Source of the DNA: Endomicrobium sp.
GTDB taxonomy: Bacteria > Elusimicrobiota > Endomicrobiia > Endomicrobiales > Endomicrobiaceae
DNA length: 62,286 nucleotides
Direction: 5' to 3'
Assembly: GCA_031290625.1 (NCBI GenBank)
Contig: JAITND010000001.1
Location: 1 to 62,286 of the forward strand
The first letter of the stretch is position 1, and the number at the start of each line of letters is the position of its first letter. This document shows, piece after piece, positions 1 to 8,315 of the stretch. The notes beneath the pieces were generated by a model. The model was not told the origin of the DNA. It saw only the letters and a program-made list of their open reading frames with translations, and did no database searches. Made by a program: the position numbers and the translations under genes.

Positions 1-73
1 CGTTCTCTTTTTTAGAGCAACCAAAACAGACGACAACTGCGCACAAAACAACAAACAATCTTAAAACTTTCAT
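1..73 (-). CDS. Lipoprotein, N-terminal fragment (runs off left edge)
   Basis: The minus-strand reading frame starts with ATG at 73, behind a good ribosome binding site (AAGGAGATA). The 24 visible residues are Met-Lys, a hydrophobic stretch and a lipobox-like VCFGC followed by SKKEN. This is a type II (lipoprotein) signal peptide, so the mature protein would be lipidated on the Cys and anchored in a membrane. It lies downstream of dnaA on the same strand. The function cannot be read from this much sequence. Confidence 0.75.
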   Translation of the reverse strand, partial: MKVLRLFVVLCAVVVCFGCSKKEN

Positions 74-123
74 AAGTATCTCCTTTTCACATGAATTTAA
101 CGAATTTATCCAGCGCGTGCTAT

Positions 124-1476
124 TTATTCTTGATTTTGGACTTTTTTGATAATCTTATTAATTTTAGCGTTAAAATAAGGATCTGAATCTATTTTTTCTT
201 TGATTTTGTTGCAGGCATGCATAACTGTGGAATGGTCTCTTCCACCAAAAGCATCGCCTATGGCGTTTGTGGAAAACTCATCGCTAAGCGTTCTAGCAAG
301 ATACATTGCTATTTGTCTTGGGAAAGCTATGGCGTCAGTTCTGCGTTTAGATTTCATATCTCTTAAATCAATATTAAAATCGTCAGCGACAACTTTCTGA
401 ATGCCCTCTATTGTTATACGAATAGATTCATCTATCTTAATGATGTCTCTAAGCATTTTTTGTACAGAATCAACGGTTAAAGGCGTTCCTGTAAACAAAG
501 AAAACGCCGTTATTCTCAAAAGAGATCCCTCTAATTGCCTTATGTTAGACTTAACTTGGGCGGCTATATGCAAGACAACATCATCAGGTACATAAATTTT
601 CTCTTCTTCGGCTTTTTTACGCAAAATAGCAATTCTAGTTTCTAAATCCGGTTGTTGAATATCGGCTATAATTCCCCATTCAAATCTTGAAATAAGCCTG
701 TCTTCAACGCCTTTAAGCTCTTTTGGAGGGCGGTCGGAAGATATAACAAGCTGCTTTTTTGCGTTAAACAAATTGTTAAACATGTGGAAAAACTCTTCTT
801 GAGAGCTTTCTTTCCCCATCAAAAACTGAATGTCGTCAATCAACAAGCAGTCTAAGCTTTTGTATTTATTTTTAAAAGCCGAAACTTTATCAAAACGAAT
901 TGATTCAATAAATTCAGTAACAAATTTTTCACAAGTTACATAAAGAATTCTAAAATTTGGCAATGTTTGTTTAATGTAGTTTCCTATAGCATGAAGCAAA
1001 TGCGTTTTCCCAAGCCCCACGCCGCTGTAAAGGAAAAGAGGATTAAATTGTTTGCTGGGATTTTTTGCTACGGCTTCAGCGCAACCATGCGCAAACCTAT
1101 TAGATGCGCCTATAACAAATCCTGGAAATATATATTTAGGATTTATTTGATCTTTTTGCAAAGCTTGAATAGGAGCATCTATATGAATAGGCATGTCTTC
1201 AGTTTTTTTTATTATTGAGGATATATCTTGTTGCGGTTTTAGCTGTAAAACCATTTGCTGTCCGCAAGAATCTGACAAAATGCTTTCAATATTTTTTAAT
1301 TGATTGTTTTCTATCCACTGCGAGAAATAAACATTTGGAACTTCCAAAACAAATGTATTCTTTTCAAAAGACAAAGGTTTAAGCGGAGAAATCCACAAAT
1401 TGTAGGTTTCGGACGTAACACATGTTTTAAGATTATCCACAACTTTTTGCCATAAATCTGAAACTGAAAAACTCAT
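124..1476 (-). CDS. dnaA: Chromosomal replication initiator DnaA
   Basis: DnaA binds 9-mer boxes at oriC, melts the origin and loads the helicase; it is an AAA+ ATPase. At 450 residues it has normal length. Domain I covers about 1-90, followed by a short linker. The AAA+ domain shows Walker A GVGLGKTH near residue 152 and Walker B LLIDDIQF near 212. The C-terminal DNA-binding domain carries the DnaA signature GGRDHSTVMHACNKI. The ATG at 1476 follows rsmA after 78 bases holding DnaA-box-like sites, so autoregulation or an adjacent origin is likely. The reading frame is intact, in contrast with many neighbours. Nothing here suggests it is not functional. Confidence 0.98.
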   Translation of the reverse strand: MSFSVSDLWQKVVDNLKTCVTSETYNLWISPLKPLSFEKNTFVLEVPNVYFSQWIENNQLKNIESILSDSCGQQMVLQLKPQQDISSIIKKTEDMPIHIDAPIQALQKDQINPKYIFPGFVIGASNRFAHGCAEAVAKNPSKQFNPLFLYSGVGLGKTHLLHAIGNYIKQTLPNFRILYVTCEKFVTEFIESIRFDKVSAFKNKYKSLDCLLIDDIQFLMGKESSQEEFFHMFNNLFNAKKQLVISSDRPPKELKGVEDRLISRFEWGIIADIQQPDLETRIAILRKKAEEEKIYVPDDVVLHIAAQVKSNIRQLEGSLLRITAFSLFTGTPLTVDSVQKMLRDIIKIDESIRITIEGIQKVVADDFNIDLRDMKSKRRTDAIAFPRQIAMYLARTLSDEFSTNAIGDAFGGRDHSTVMHACNKIKEKIDSDPYFNAKINKIIKKVQNQE

Positions 1477-1508
1477 ATTATCCCCAAGTTATCCACATTC
1501 GCGGATAA
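1433..1508. promoter_or_regulatory. DnaA-box cluster upstream of dnaA (candidate oriC or autoregulatory site)
   Basis: Perfect TTATCCACA boxes lie at 1433-1441 (inside the dnaA start region) and 1489-1497. A one-mismatch box TTATCCCCA is at 1478-1486. A weaker inverted site (GCGGATAA) is at 1501-1508. A very AT-rich stretch follows to 1554. This arrangement is typical of a dnaA-proximal origin or of DnaA autoregulation. The non-coding space is only 78 bases, which is short for a complete oriC. Confidence 0.6.
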
Positions 1509-1554
1509 TTTAATTAACAAGTAAAAAAATCTAGATTTTTTTAAATGAGAAAAA

Positions 1555-2340
1555 TTAAAACCCTACTCGATAAATTCTATACTTTTTGATTTTCTTTGTC
1601 AACCTCAAGAAATCAAGAACAGACAGTTTATTCGATCTTAAAAGCGCATTTAATCCACAATCCTCTAAAATACTTGAAACTTCGTTCTTTGGCATGTTAC
1701 AAAAAGAGCTAATACAATTTAAAATTGTCTTTCTTCGCATGCTAAAAGCATGTTTTACAAAATCAAAAAAAACAGAATCTGGAGTTTCAGGCTTTTTGTT
1801 TGTAAGTTTTATAACAGAGGACGCCACTTTTGGCGGCGGATTAAAGCATTTTGGAGAAACGTCAAAAAGTATTTTGGTATCGGCATAGTAAGATGTAAAT
1901 ATTGAAATGTACCCGTAGTCTTTCCCTCCGGGTTTTGCAGCTAAACGTTCTATAACTTCTTTTTGAAGCATAAATACAGCCGTAGTCCAGTTTTGCAAAG
2001 GCAGAATCTTCTGAATAATAGCCGTACCGACATTATAAGGAAGATTAGAGATAACCTTACGCTTAATATCGGGAATATCGTATTTTAAAAAATCTTGATT
2101 TATCAATTCAACATTTTTAGTTTTGTGGAAAGAAAAATAATTGTTTAGTTGTTGAAACAAAATTTTATCTATCTCAACAGAAGTCAACAAATTAACCTTA
2201 GGCTGTATAAACTTTGTTAAAATTCCCTTTCCAGGACCAATTTCCAAAACATTGTCCATTAAGTCCAAGTCGGCGGCTTTTACAATATTAGCCGCTATAT
2301 TATTGTCAATTAAAAAATTCTGTCCATGTTTTTGTCGCAT
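1555..2340 (-). CDS. rsmA: 16S rRNA adenine(1518/1519)-N6-dimethyltransferase RsmA (KsgA)
   Basis: RsmA dimethylates two adjacent adenines in the 3' hairpin of 16S rRNA during small-subunit maturation. The 261 residues match the family length. Visible motifs are the N-terminal GQNFLID, the SAM-binding loop EIGPGKGILT near residue 37, and the catalytic NLPYNVGT near residue 100. The ATG at 2340 begins MRQKHGQNFLID, the expected start for the family. It sits between mnmE (81 bases upstream) and dnaA on the same strand, probably in one transcription unit. Confidence 0.97.
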   Translation of the reverse strand: MRQKHGQNFLIDNNIAANIVKAADLDLMDNVLEIGPGKGILTKFIQPKVNLLTSVEIDKILFQQLNNYFSFHKTKNVELINQDFLKYDIPDIKRKVISNLPYNVGTAIIQKILPLQNWTTAVFMLQKEVIERLAAKPGGKDYGYISIFTSYYADTKILFDVSPKCFNPPPKVASSVIKLTNKKPETPDSVFFDFVKHAFSMRRKTILNCISSFCNMPKNEVSSILEDCGLNALLRSNKLSVLDFLRLTKKIKKYRIYRVGF

Positions 2341-2421
2341 TTAGTTATGCCGTCTGTTTATAATTTTTAAGTGGAAATCTAAAGTTGTTCTCATAAATAT
2401 ATTATTATTTTCATGCAAATA

Positions 2422-3798
2422 TCATTTCCCTATGCAAAAAGTAGAGAAAATTGTGTCTAAAATATCTTGGTTGACATTTATGCCAAGGACTTCGTTAAGT
2501 GAATTTTGGGCATTTGCCGCTTCAAAACAAGCGATTTCATCGGCGTTTTTAGATTCTAGCGCCGTTTTTGTCTTTGTTAAAGCGTCTAAAGTGTTTTGCA
2601 GTAGCGCGTAATGGCGAGAGTTTATCATTAAGTAATCATTTTGAGTTTCGTTTGCGCCTGCCATTTTAGCTATTTTATCCAACAAATCAGAGATGCCTTT
2701 CTCAGTTTTTGCTGAAATATTTATAGTATCTTGAAAAACAATTCCGAGAGAATTTTTAGTTAAGGATAAATTAACAGGCAAATCAGATTTATTCAAAACG
2801 GCTATTGTAGGCGCATTGTCGCCGGATTTTTTTAAAAAATCGGCTATTTTTATATCATTTTTGTCTAAATTAGAAGAAGAATCGAAAATCCACAATAAAA
2901 TATCTGCTTTAGTTATGGTTTCTTTAGTACGCTCCTGCCCCATAAGTTCTATAGAGTTGTCTGCATGGTCTCTGATCCCTGCAGTGTCTATAATGGTAAG
3001 AGGAATACCTCTGCAATCTATGGTTTCTTCAATTGTATCTGTAGTTGTGCCAGCAATATCTGTAACAATTGCTCTATTTTTGCCAAGAATTGCGTTAAGC
3101 AGCGAAGATTTTCCAGCATTTGGCTTGCCTATGATTGCTGTTTTTATGCCGTTTTGCAAAAGTTTACCTATTTCATAAGAACTTAAAAGATTTTTAACGT
3201 CTTGCATATAAGAATCTAGCCTTGTAAGCTTTTCTTCTCTGGATAAAAACACAATGTCTTCTTCAGGGTGGTCTAAAGTTACTTCCATAAAAGCTATCAG
3301 ATTTGTAAGATTATCTTTAATAGCTTTAACTTTTGAAGAAAAAACGCCAGAAACGTTATTTAACGCGGCTTTAGTTGAAGTTGCAGTTCTGCTCGTTATC
3401 AAATTACAGACTGCTTCAGCTTCTGCAAGATCTTTTTTGCCATTTAAAAAGGCTTTATAAGTAAATTCCCCGCCTTCTGCATGACGCGCCCCGAACTTAT
3501 ATAAAAGATTTAAAACCTCGTCTATTATTACAGGATTGCCATGCATGGATATTTCTACTAAATTTTCGCCGGTATACGTATATGGCGCTTTAAAAAAAGT
3601 ACAAATAACTTCGTCTATATTTTTAGTTCCGTCAACAATATAACCATATTTTATTTGTTTCTCAACCGCTGATTTAGTTTTAAAAACTTTATTTATAATC
3701 TCAAAAGCATTTTCGCCTGATAAACGAACGACGGCAATAGCGGACTTGCCAGCTGCGGTTGATAAAGCTGCGATAGTGTCATTTTTTAGATAATTCAT
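2422..3798 (-). CDS. mnmE: tRNA uridine-5-carboxymethylaminomethyl modification GTPase MnmE (TrmE)
   Basis: MnmE with MnmG modifies wobble U34 of tRNAs. The 458 residues comprise an N-terminal formyl-THF-binding domain, a helical domain and an inserted G domain. The G domain shows G1 GKPNAGKSSLLN near 225, G3 DTAGIRD near 271 and G4 NKSD near 335. The C-terminal CIGK carries the essential cysteine motif. Its start overlaps the end of the upstream membrane-protein gene by four bases, implying translational coupling. Confidence 0.97.
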   Translation of the reverse strand: MNYLKNDTIAALSTAAGKSAIAVVRLSGENAFEIINKVFKTKSAVEKQIKYGYIVDGTKNIDEVICTFFKAPYTYTGENLVEISMHGNPVIIDEVLNLLYKFGARHAEGGEFTYKAFLNGKKDLAEAEAVCNLITSRTATSTKAALNNVSGVFSSKVKAIKDNLTNLIAFMEVTLDHPEEDIVFLSREEKLTRLDSYMQDVKNLLSSYEIGKLLQNGIKTAIIGKPNAGKSSLLNAILGKNRAIVTDIAGTTTDTIEETIDCRGIPLTIIDTAGIRDHADNSIELMGQERTKETITKADILLWIFDSSSNLDKNDIKIADFLKKSGDNAPTIAVLNKSDLPVNLSLTKNSLGIVFQDTINISAKTEKGISDLLDKIAKMAGANETQNDYLMINSRHYALLQNTLDALTKTKTALESKNADEIACFEAANAQNSLNEVLGINVNQDILDTIFSTFCIGK

Positions 3799-4154
3799 AT
3801 AAACAAAAAGATTGAAGCGACTGTAATAATTATATAGGGAAGCAATCTTAAGGATAAAGTTTTAAGATTTTTCCCCTTAGAAATCTCATATATTGCAAGC
3901 AAGACTAGCACTATAGCTAAATATAATGAAATTGCCAAGGCTACAAAATATAGTAAAGCGGATATAACAATAAAATATTTGTCCTGATTATGTTTAAGTC
4001 CCGACGTATCGCGCATTGTGTAAATAAAAATAGAAACTAGCGTTAGCGCTAAAGCCAGAGAAAGAGTTGCTGAAAACTTCGTCAAAAGTCCAAAAATAAG
4101 ACCCAAAAAGAAAACCAACAAAAACTGCAAGGTAGATTTGTGCACAATTCCCAT
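3795..4154 (-). CDS. Small integral membrane protein, unknown function
   Basis: The 119-residue protein is strongly hydrophobic, with about four predicted membrane segments (near residues 10-28, 31-47, 64-95 and 106-119) and a short charged loop around TMRDTSGLKHNQDK. I do not recognise the family. It is not YidC or RnpA, which flank mnmE in many genomes. Its stop overlaps the mnmE start by four bases, so it is probably co-translated with mnmE. The start ATG at 4154 has no clear Shine-Dalgarno sequence. Confidence 0.75.
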   Translation of the reverse strand: MGIVHKSTLQFLLVFFLGLIFGLLTKFSATLSLALALTLVSIFIYTMRDTSGLKHNQDKYFIVISALLYFVALAISLYLAIVLVLLAIYEISKGKNLKTLSLRLLPYIIITVASIFLFI

Positions 4155-4196
4155 CCGTTAAAGTTGTATTCCCGTATTAAGCACCGTTGTTTTGTC

Positions 4197-4435
4197 TTAA
4201 CTTAATGGCGGCAGTCTTCGCGCCCAGCATTTGCGTTTATGTTTTGCAGCTTTTGGACGCGAATCCGCCAAAGAGCGGCTTGCTGAAGAAGACGACGTTG
4301 CCGCAAAACTTGAAAACTGTTTCGTTATGTTTTTATCGCTGCATTTAAGACATTCAGCGCGTTGTGTTCTCCGCTAAGAAGCGACGTCTCAAACTTTTCG
4401 CCGCGTTCGCCGCAAAAAAATTCAAATATCGGCAT
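4197..4435 (-). pseudogene. FmdB-family zinc-ribbon protein, frameshifted
   Basis: Behind a GAGGGA ribosome binding site an ATG at 4435 starts MPIFEFFCGERGEKFET, which closely matches the FmdB-family start (MPIYEY.C..CG..FE). The frame stops early, but moving one base restores CLKCSDKNITKQFSSFAAT and then a basic tail ending at 4197. One deleted base near 4346 therefore breaks the gene before its second CxxC. The first zinc pair is also damaged: CGEC has become CGER. Two independent lesions make decay more likely than a sequencing slip. FmdB-type proteins are small regulators with one zinc ribbon; the exact role is unknown. Confidence 0.8.
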
Positions 4436-4489
4436 TGTTGTTCCCTCTTTATTATATTTATTGCAAAGCGTCTGTCGGCAAAAGTAAGA

Positions 4490-6160
4490 TTATCTTCTAA
4501 ATGTTCTGCGCTTCCCGTGGCTAGATCGCGCGTCGCTTTCAGTCTCAGAAGAGTTTCTTGCTTTTGCAAGCTCTACAGAAACCCTTTTCCCTTTTATATT
4601 GCTTGAATGTAAAGCGTTAATTACTGCGTCGGCATGTTCGCTTGGCACTTCGACAAAAGAGAACGATTCCAAAATCTTAATGTTGCCTATCGCATTTCCG
4701 CCAATTCCGGTTTCGCCAGCTATGGCGCCGACAAAATCTCCGGTCCGTACATTGTCTTTTTTGCCTATGTTTATAAAGAGCCTTGCCATTCCGCGTTCTC
4801 TTGCTCCCGTGTCTGCGTAACAGTTAACTGCATTTGCAAAAATATCCGCTTGTTGTTCTTGGGCTTTCTTTTCAGAAACAAACGTCATTTTCAAAAAAGC
4901 TGCCGCTACGTCTAAAGAAGTTGTTTCGTCAGAGATTAAAGATTCTATCATTTGCGAATATTTTTCTAAATCTTCTTCTTTTAGAATTTCTTTCACTTTA
5001 TCAAGCAGAACTGTTGTTTTGATATTCTCAACGTCAATAAGAGAAGGGACTTTTGTCCTCTTAATTGTTGCCTTTGTATATTTTTGAATATCTCTCAATT
5101 TGTAAATATCTTTACCAGAAACAAAACTGTAAGCTTTTCCGGTTCTGCCCGCTCTTCCTGTTCTTCCTATTCTATGGACATAATCTTCATCGTCTTTAGG
5201 CACGTCAAAGTTAAATACTATATCTACATTGTCAACGTCTATGCCTCTTGCCGCTACGTCTGTAGCCGTAAGTATTTCTATAGAGCCGCTTCTAAATTTA
5301 GCCATTACTCTGTCTCTTTGGGCTTGGTTCATGTCTCCATGAAGCGCGTCCGCGGAATATCCTCTTGCCTGCAGGGAAGAAGTAACTTCGTCAACTCTTC
5401 TTTTTGTGTTGCAAAAAACAATAGAAAGTTTTGGATTATACATGTCTAGACATCTTGTAAGAGCCTCAAGCTTTTGATGTTCTCTTAAATCAAAATAATA
5501 TTGTTCAATTAGAGGAACAGTCAACTTTTCGCTTACAACTTTTATTGTCTCGGGATTTTTCTGATATTTTTTTGTCAAAAACATAAAGTCTTTAGGCATA
5601 GTAGCCGAGAAAAAAACAGTCTGTCTTTCATGAGGCATGTTTTTTAATATCAGCTCAATGTCGTCTCTAAAGCCCATATCGAGCATTTCGTCGGCTTCGT
5701 CTAAAACGGCTATAATCGCGGACTCAAGTTTTAGAGTTTTACGTTCCAAATGGTCTATAACTCTTCCGGGAGTTCCTATAATGATTTGCGCTCCTTTGGA
5801 AAGAGCCGCCATTTGTCTTTGTATAGGCTGTCCGCCGTAAACAGGCACTATGTTAATGCCTCTTTTGTATTTTGAGAAAAGTTTCAATTCTTCTGAGACT
5901 TGTATTGCAAGCTCTCTGGTAGGGCATAATATTATTGCTTGGACATTTTTATTTTTTGTGTCAATTTTTTCCAAAACAGGTATGCCGAAAGCTGCGGTTT
6001 TGCCTGTGCCCGTCTGGGCTTGTCCTATTATGTCTAGTCCCGCCATTACTTTAGGAATGGCAAGGCTTTGGATAGGCGTAGCCTCTTCAAAACCCAAATC
6101 TGAAACGGCTTTAATTATCTCGTTAGATAAATTTAATTCTGTAAACTTTAATGTTGTCAT
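4490..6160 (-). CDS. deaD: DEAD-box ATP-dependent RNA helicase, DeaD/CsdA type
   Basis: This ATP-dependent RNA helicase unwinds structured RNA in ribosome assembly and cold adaptation. The 556 residues show AQTGTGKTAAFG (motif I), PTREL (Ia), GTPGR (Ib), DEAD (II), SAT (III) and HRIGRTGRAGR (VI). Near residues 453-530 there is a DbpA/CsdA-type RNA-binding domain (ARLFINIGKKD...GDFVGAI). The tail is basic and Ser/Arg-rich (SSHGKRRTFRR), as in DeaD. It is preceded by 347 bases without a convincing gene, which may hold a regulated leader. Confidence 0.95.
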   Translation of the reverse strand: MTTLKFTELNLSNEIIKAVSDLGFEEATPIQSLAIPKVMAGLDIIGQAQTGTGKTAAFGIPVLEKIDTKNKNVQAIILCPTRELAIQVSEELKLFSKYKRGINIVPVYGGQPIQRQMAALSKGAQIIIGTPGRVIDHLERKTLKLESAIIAVLDEADEMLDMGFRDDIELILKNMPHERQTVFFSATMPKDFMFLTKKYQKNPETIKVVSEKLTVPLIEQYYFDLREHQKLEALTRCLDMYNPKLSIVFCNTKRRVDEVTSSLQARGYSADALHGDMNQAQRDRVMAKFRSGSIEILTATDVAARGIDVDNVDIVFNFDVPKDDEDYVHRIGRTGRAGRTGKAYSFVSGKDIYKLRDIQKYTKATIKRTKVPSLIDVENIKTTVLLDKVKEILKEEDLEKYSQMIESLISDETTSLDVAAAFLKMTFVSEKKAQEQQADIFANAVNCYADTGARERGMARLFINIGKKDNVRTGDFVGAIAGETGIGGNAIGNIKILESFSFVEVPSEHADAVINALHSSNIKGKRVSVELAKARNSSETESDARSSHGKRRTFRR

Positions 6161-6507
6161 TTTCTACAAGTCCTTTTGGAGCAAAGCTCATGGTTTAATT
6201 CTAAAGCGCATTTTTTGTCTTAGCTTAATGTCTGTAAATCTTTTTAGTATGGCGTGTTATTGAATCTTTGCATTATTTTTCTTCATACAAATTAGGACGG
6301 CAAATAAGGCGATTTATACTGGTTGACGTTGTTTTCGGTCTGTAAAATCTACTCTTTTGTAGACTTCGCGCAGTTGCATAATCCGCATCTTTAGACCTTA
6401 GCATGTCGTTTGCTCAAAAATTTTAACAGGAAAATATGAATATGAAACAGACAAGATGAAAAGGCAGAGCCATGCAGTGATGGGGCGCGCGTTTGTTCGC
6501 AGGCGGT
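6161..6507. other. Intergenic region upstream of deaD
   Basis: No recognisable gene. A 43-codon minus-strand reading frame (6273-6404, starting MLRSKDADYATAR) has no good ribosome binding site and no recognised family. The deaD promoter and 5' leader must lie here; a weak AAGGA sits 13 bases before the deaD ATG. Confidence 0.4.
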
Positions 6508-6984
6508 TTAGTTAGTCTGTTTCAATACTTTTTCTACTTCCGCTAAATCTGTATCCGTAGCCGTACAACCGTCTTTTGTAAGCGGCGCAAATTGTACAGC
6601 CATATGCGCGTCTTTTAACAGCTTAAAAGCATGATTGCCCTCAAAAAAGCAAGCGATCCCGACAACCGCCTCGGGATTTTCTTCCTTTACAATCTTTTCT
6701 ATAGTTCTTCCGCCTTTAGCAATATACAAGGCTTTATAATTCAGTTGTTTTACAAGTTTGCTTATAGCATTTATTTTGCATCCGCCGCATTCCGCGCAAA
6801 TGTAATATCCGCCTTTGTCAGCGGCGGCGCAGACGGCAAGGTTTCTCATACAATGAGGAGCAAAAACTATGCGTTTATTAAACGGAACCAACGCGAACTT
6901 TCCAGCTTGAAGTTTGTTCTGCTTATCTGTAAGGGATTTATAGGCGCGATCTTTGCTTTTTGCAGGGAGCTTACACGCTTTCAT
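6508..6984 (-). CDS. DUF116 family protein
   Basis: The 158-residue protein matches the DUF116 family: PHCMRN near residue 43, a cysteine cluster CAECGGCKI near 68, YIAKGGRTIEKIVKEE near 87, VVGIACFFEG near 107, and KDGCTATDTD near 137. The conserved cysteines suggest a metal or Fe-S site, but the biochemical role of DUF116 is not known to me. Family members often have a longer N-terminal region, so this is a short version. A promoter placed immediately upstream suggests that the transcript is leaderless. Confidence 0.85.
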   Translation of the reverse strand: MKACKLPAKSKDRAYKSLTDKQNKLQAGKFALVPFNKRIVFAPHCMRNLAVCAAADKGGYYICAECGGCKINAISKLVKQLNYKALYIAKGGRTIEKIVKEENPEAVVGIACFFEGNHAFKLLKDAHMAVQFAPLTKDGCTATDTDLAEVEKVLKQTN

Positions 6985-6990
6985 AACTAC

Positions 6991-7020
6991 ATTTTAGCAT
7001 AAAATTGATAATAATATCAA
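6991..7020 (-). promoter_or_regulatory. Promoter for the DUF116 gene (probably leaderless transcript)
   Basis: On the minus strand a -35 TTGATA (7015-7020) and a -10 TAAAAT (6991-6996) are separated by 18 bases, with a TG upstream of the -10. The expected start of transcription falls at about 6984, the A of the ATG. No ribosome binding site precedes that ATG, which fits a leaderless message. Confidence 0.5.
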
Positions 7021-7056
7021 AAATTATAAAAGATTGAGGAGCAATATTTTTGTTGG

Positions 7057-7619
7057 TCATAGATATGTCAAAGGCGTGGCAATGACGCCTTCCATTAGCG
7101 GTATTGGCGTATCTATCAAACATATAACTGCGCCGCCTATATTTTCTTGAAAGATTTAAGAATGTTAAAATTTTTTACATCATTTTTCGTAGGATTGACC
7201 TCGCGCAGTCAAGCCCCGGTATTTTGAGATAGTCCTTGCAAGTTTAGTACCGCGATACGCCCTGCCAAACTTTCTGTAACATTTTTCATTAGATGAAACA
7301 TTTGCGATCCCGTTAACCAAAACAAACCGTTCTTTTTCTCTCTACCTATAATCATTTTGATATAAGGCGATAGTTCCGGCGCATATTGAATTTCATCTAT
7401 CAAAATAGGGTGCGTATATGTTTTAAAAAATAAAGCGGGATCTGTTTTTGCAATAGATCTAATACGCGGATCGTCAAGCGAAATATAAGTTCTTTCTTTA
7501 CTCATTGAATGTTCAAAAAGAGTTGTTTTTCCTACTTGACGAGGACCATTTATGATCGCAGCCGGGAATGCGTCAGATGCATTCTTAACAATTTTTGAGA
7601 GAGTTCTTTTATACTACAT
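7057..7619 (-). pseudogene. AAA_14/DUF4143 ATPase, heavily degraded
   Basis: After a GGAG ribosome binding site the ATG at 7619 is followed at once by TAG, then by an intact family sequence: YKRTLSKIVKNASDAF, Walker A GPRQVGKTTL, YISLDDPRIR, Walker B ILIDEIQYAPE and WLTGSQMFHLM, ending NLQGLSQNTGA. The normal middle (roughly 200 residues) is missing. Downstream the C-terminal motif resumes as EVNPTKNDVKNFNILKSF and, after a frameshift, GGAVICLIDTPIPL to a stop at 7057. So there are three lesions: a nonsense codon 2, an internal deletion and a frameshift. Intact relatives are about 400-residue ATPases, often of mobile or accessory type. A related ATPase is intact at 12247-13440. Confidence 0.85.
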
Positions 7620-7649
7620 TTATTCTCCGGCGCGGCATATATGCGGCGA

Positions 7650-7835
7650 CAATCAGGTTAGCCTAATAAAGTAATGCCTGAGTTTATTGATTAGGTTCCT
7701 CTCATAAAGTTATAACTCTGACGATAAGCCTAATTTAGCCAGTATAAAAAACTGCTGTTTTAGGCTAAATTAGCAAGAAAATTCAAAAAAGGGTTCCTTT
7801 TTCAATTCTTAAAAACTATCATTTTAATTTTCTTG
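7650..7835. repeat. Intergenic hairpin-rich element, copy A
   Basis: Holds a perfect 11-base inverted repeat, CTAATTTAGCC (7730-7740) and GGCTAAATTAG (7763-7773), an imperfect CCTAATAAA hairpin just upstream, and an A-run/T-run hairpin AAAAAAGGGTTCCTTTTT (about 7785-7802). The stretch from 7745 resembles 12129-12217, roughly two thirds identical by eye. The two copies bracket the toxin-antitoxin and glycosyltransferase block. It could be a terminator-like element or a small dispersed repeat. Confidence 0.45.
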
Positions 7836-7864
7836 CTTAATGGACTTGGCGGTATAAAAATTAT

Positions 7865-7870
7865 TATAAT
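7865..7870 (+). promoter_or_regulatory. -10 element for the HepT/MntA pair
   Basis: A perfect TATAAT lies 29 bases before the preferred start codon at 7899. No convincing -35 is seen at the usual spacing. Confidence 0.4.
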
Positions 7871-7898
7871 ATCCCCTTAGATGATAGGAGCCTTGAAA

Positions 7899-8315
7899 AT
7901 GCAAAACGATATTCGTTGGAAACAAAGATTTGATAACTATAAGAGAGCTCTTAACAATTTAGAAAAGGCAGAAATATTAGCTAAAGAGCGCAATCTTAGC
8001 AAACTTGAAAAACAGGGACTTATACAGGCTTTTGAATTTACGCACGAGCTGGCTTGGAATGTATTAAAAGATTATCTTGAAACTAAAGGGTTCATGGATA
8101 TACACGGATCGCGTGATTCTACGCGTGTTGCATTTAAAGAAGGGTATATACAAAATGGCGAAGTATGGATGGATATGATAAAAAGTAGAAATGAATCAAG
8201 CCATACTTATGATGAGACAACAGCTAATAAACTTGCTAAAGTTATACTAGAGTCATATTTACAGGAATTTAAAACTTTACGCAATACTATGCAGAAACTT
8301 ACGGATGATCTATGA
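7899..8315 (+). CDS. HepT-type HEPN toxin / nucleotidyltransferase substrate-binding protein
   Basis: This protein matches the HI0074-like nucleotidyltransferase substrate-binding family, the HEPN half of HepT-MntA toxin-antitoxin modules. The HEPN RNase signature R-x4-H is visible as RNESSH near residue 97. The ATG at 7899 (138 residues) is preferred over the one at 7881 because TAGGAG sits about 8 bases before it. The stop overlaps the downstream start as ATGA. In characterised pairs HepT is an RNase-like toxin that MntA silences by AMPylation; that role here is inferred from the family. Confidence 0.88.
   Translation: MQNDIRWKQRFDNYKRALNNLEKAEILAKERNLSKLEKQGLIQAFEFTHELAWNVLKDYLETKGFMDIHGSRDSTRVAFKEGYIQNGEVWMDMIKSRNESSHTYDETTANKLAKVILESYLQEFKTLRNTMQKLTDDL

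Noticed and set aside
4354-4606. Overlapping reading frames on both strands at the deaD 3' end
   Set aside because: They are shadows of deaD and of the fmdB pseudogene, with no ribosome binding site or family.
6273-6404. 43-residue minus-strand frame upstream of deaD
   Set aside because: No good ribosome binding site, unusual composition and no recognisable family; kept only as a note in the intergenic entry.
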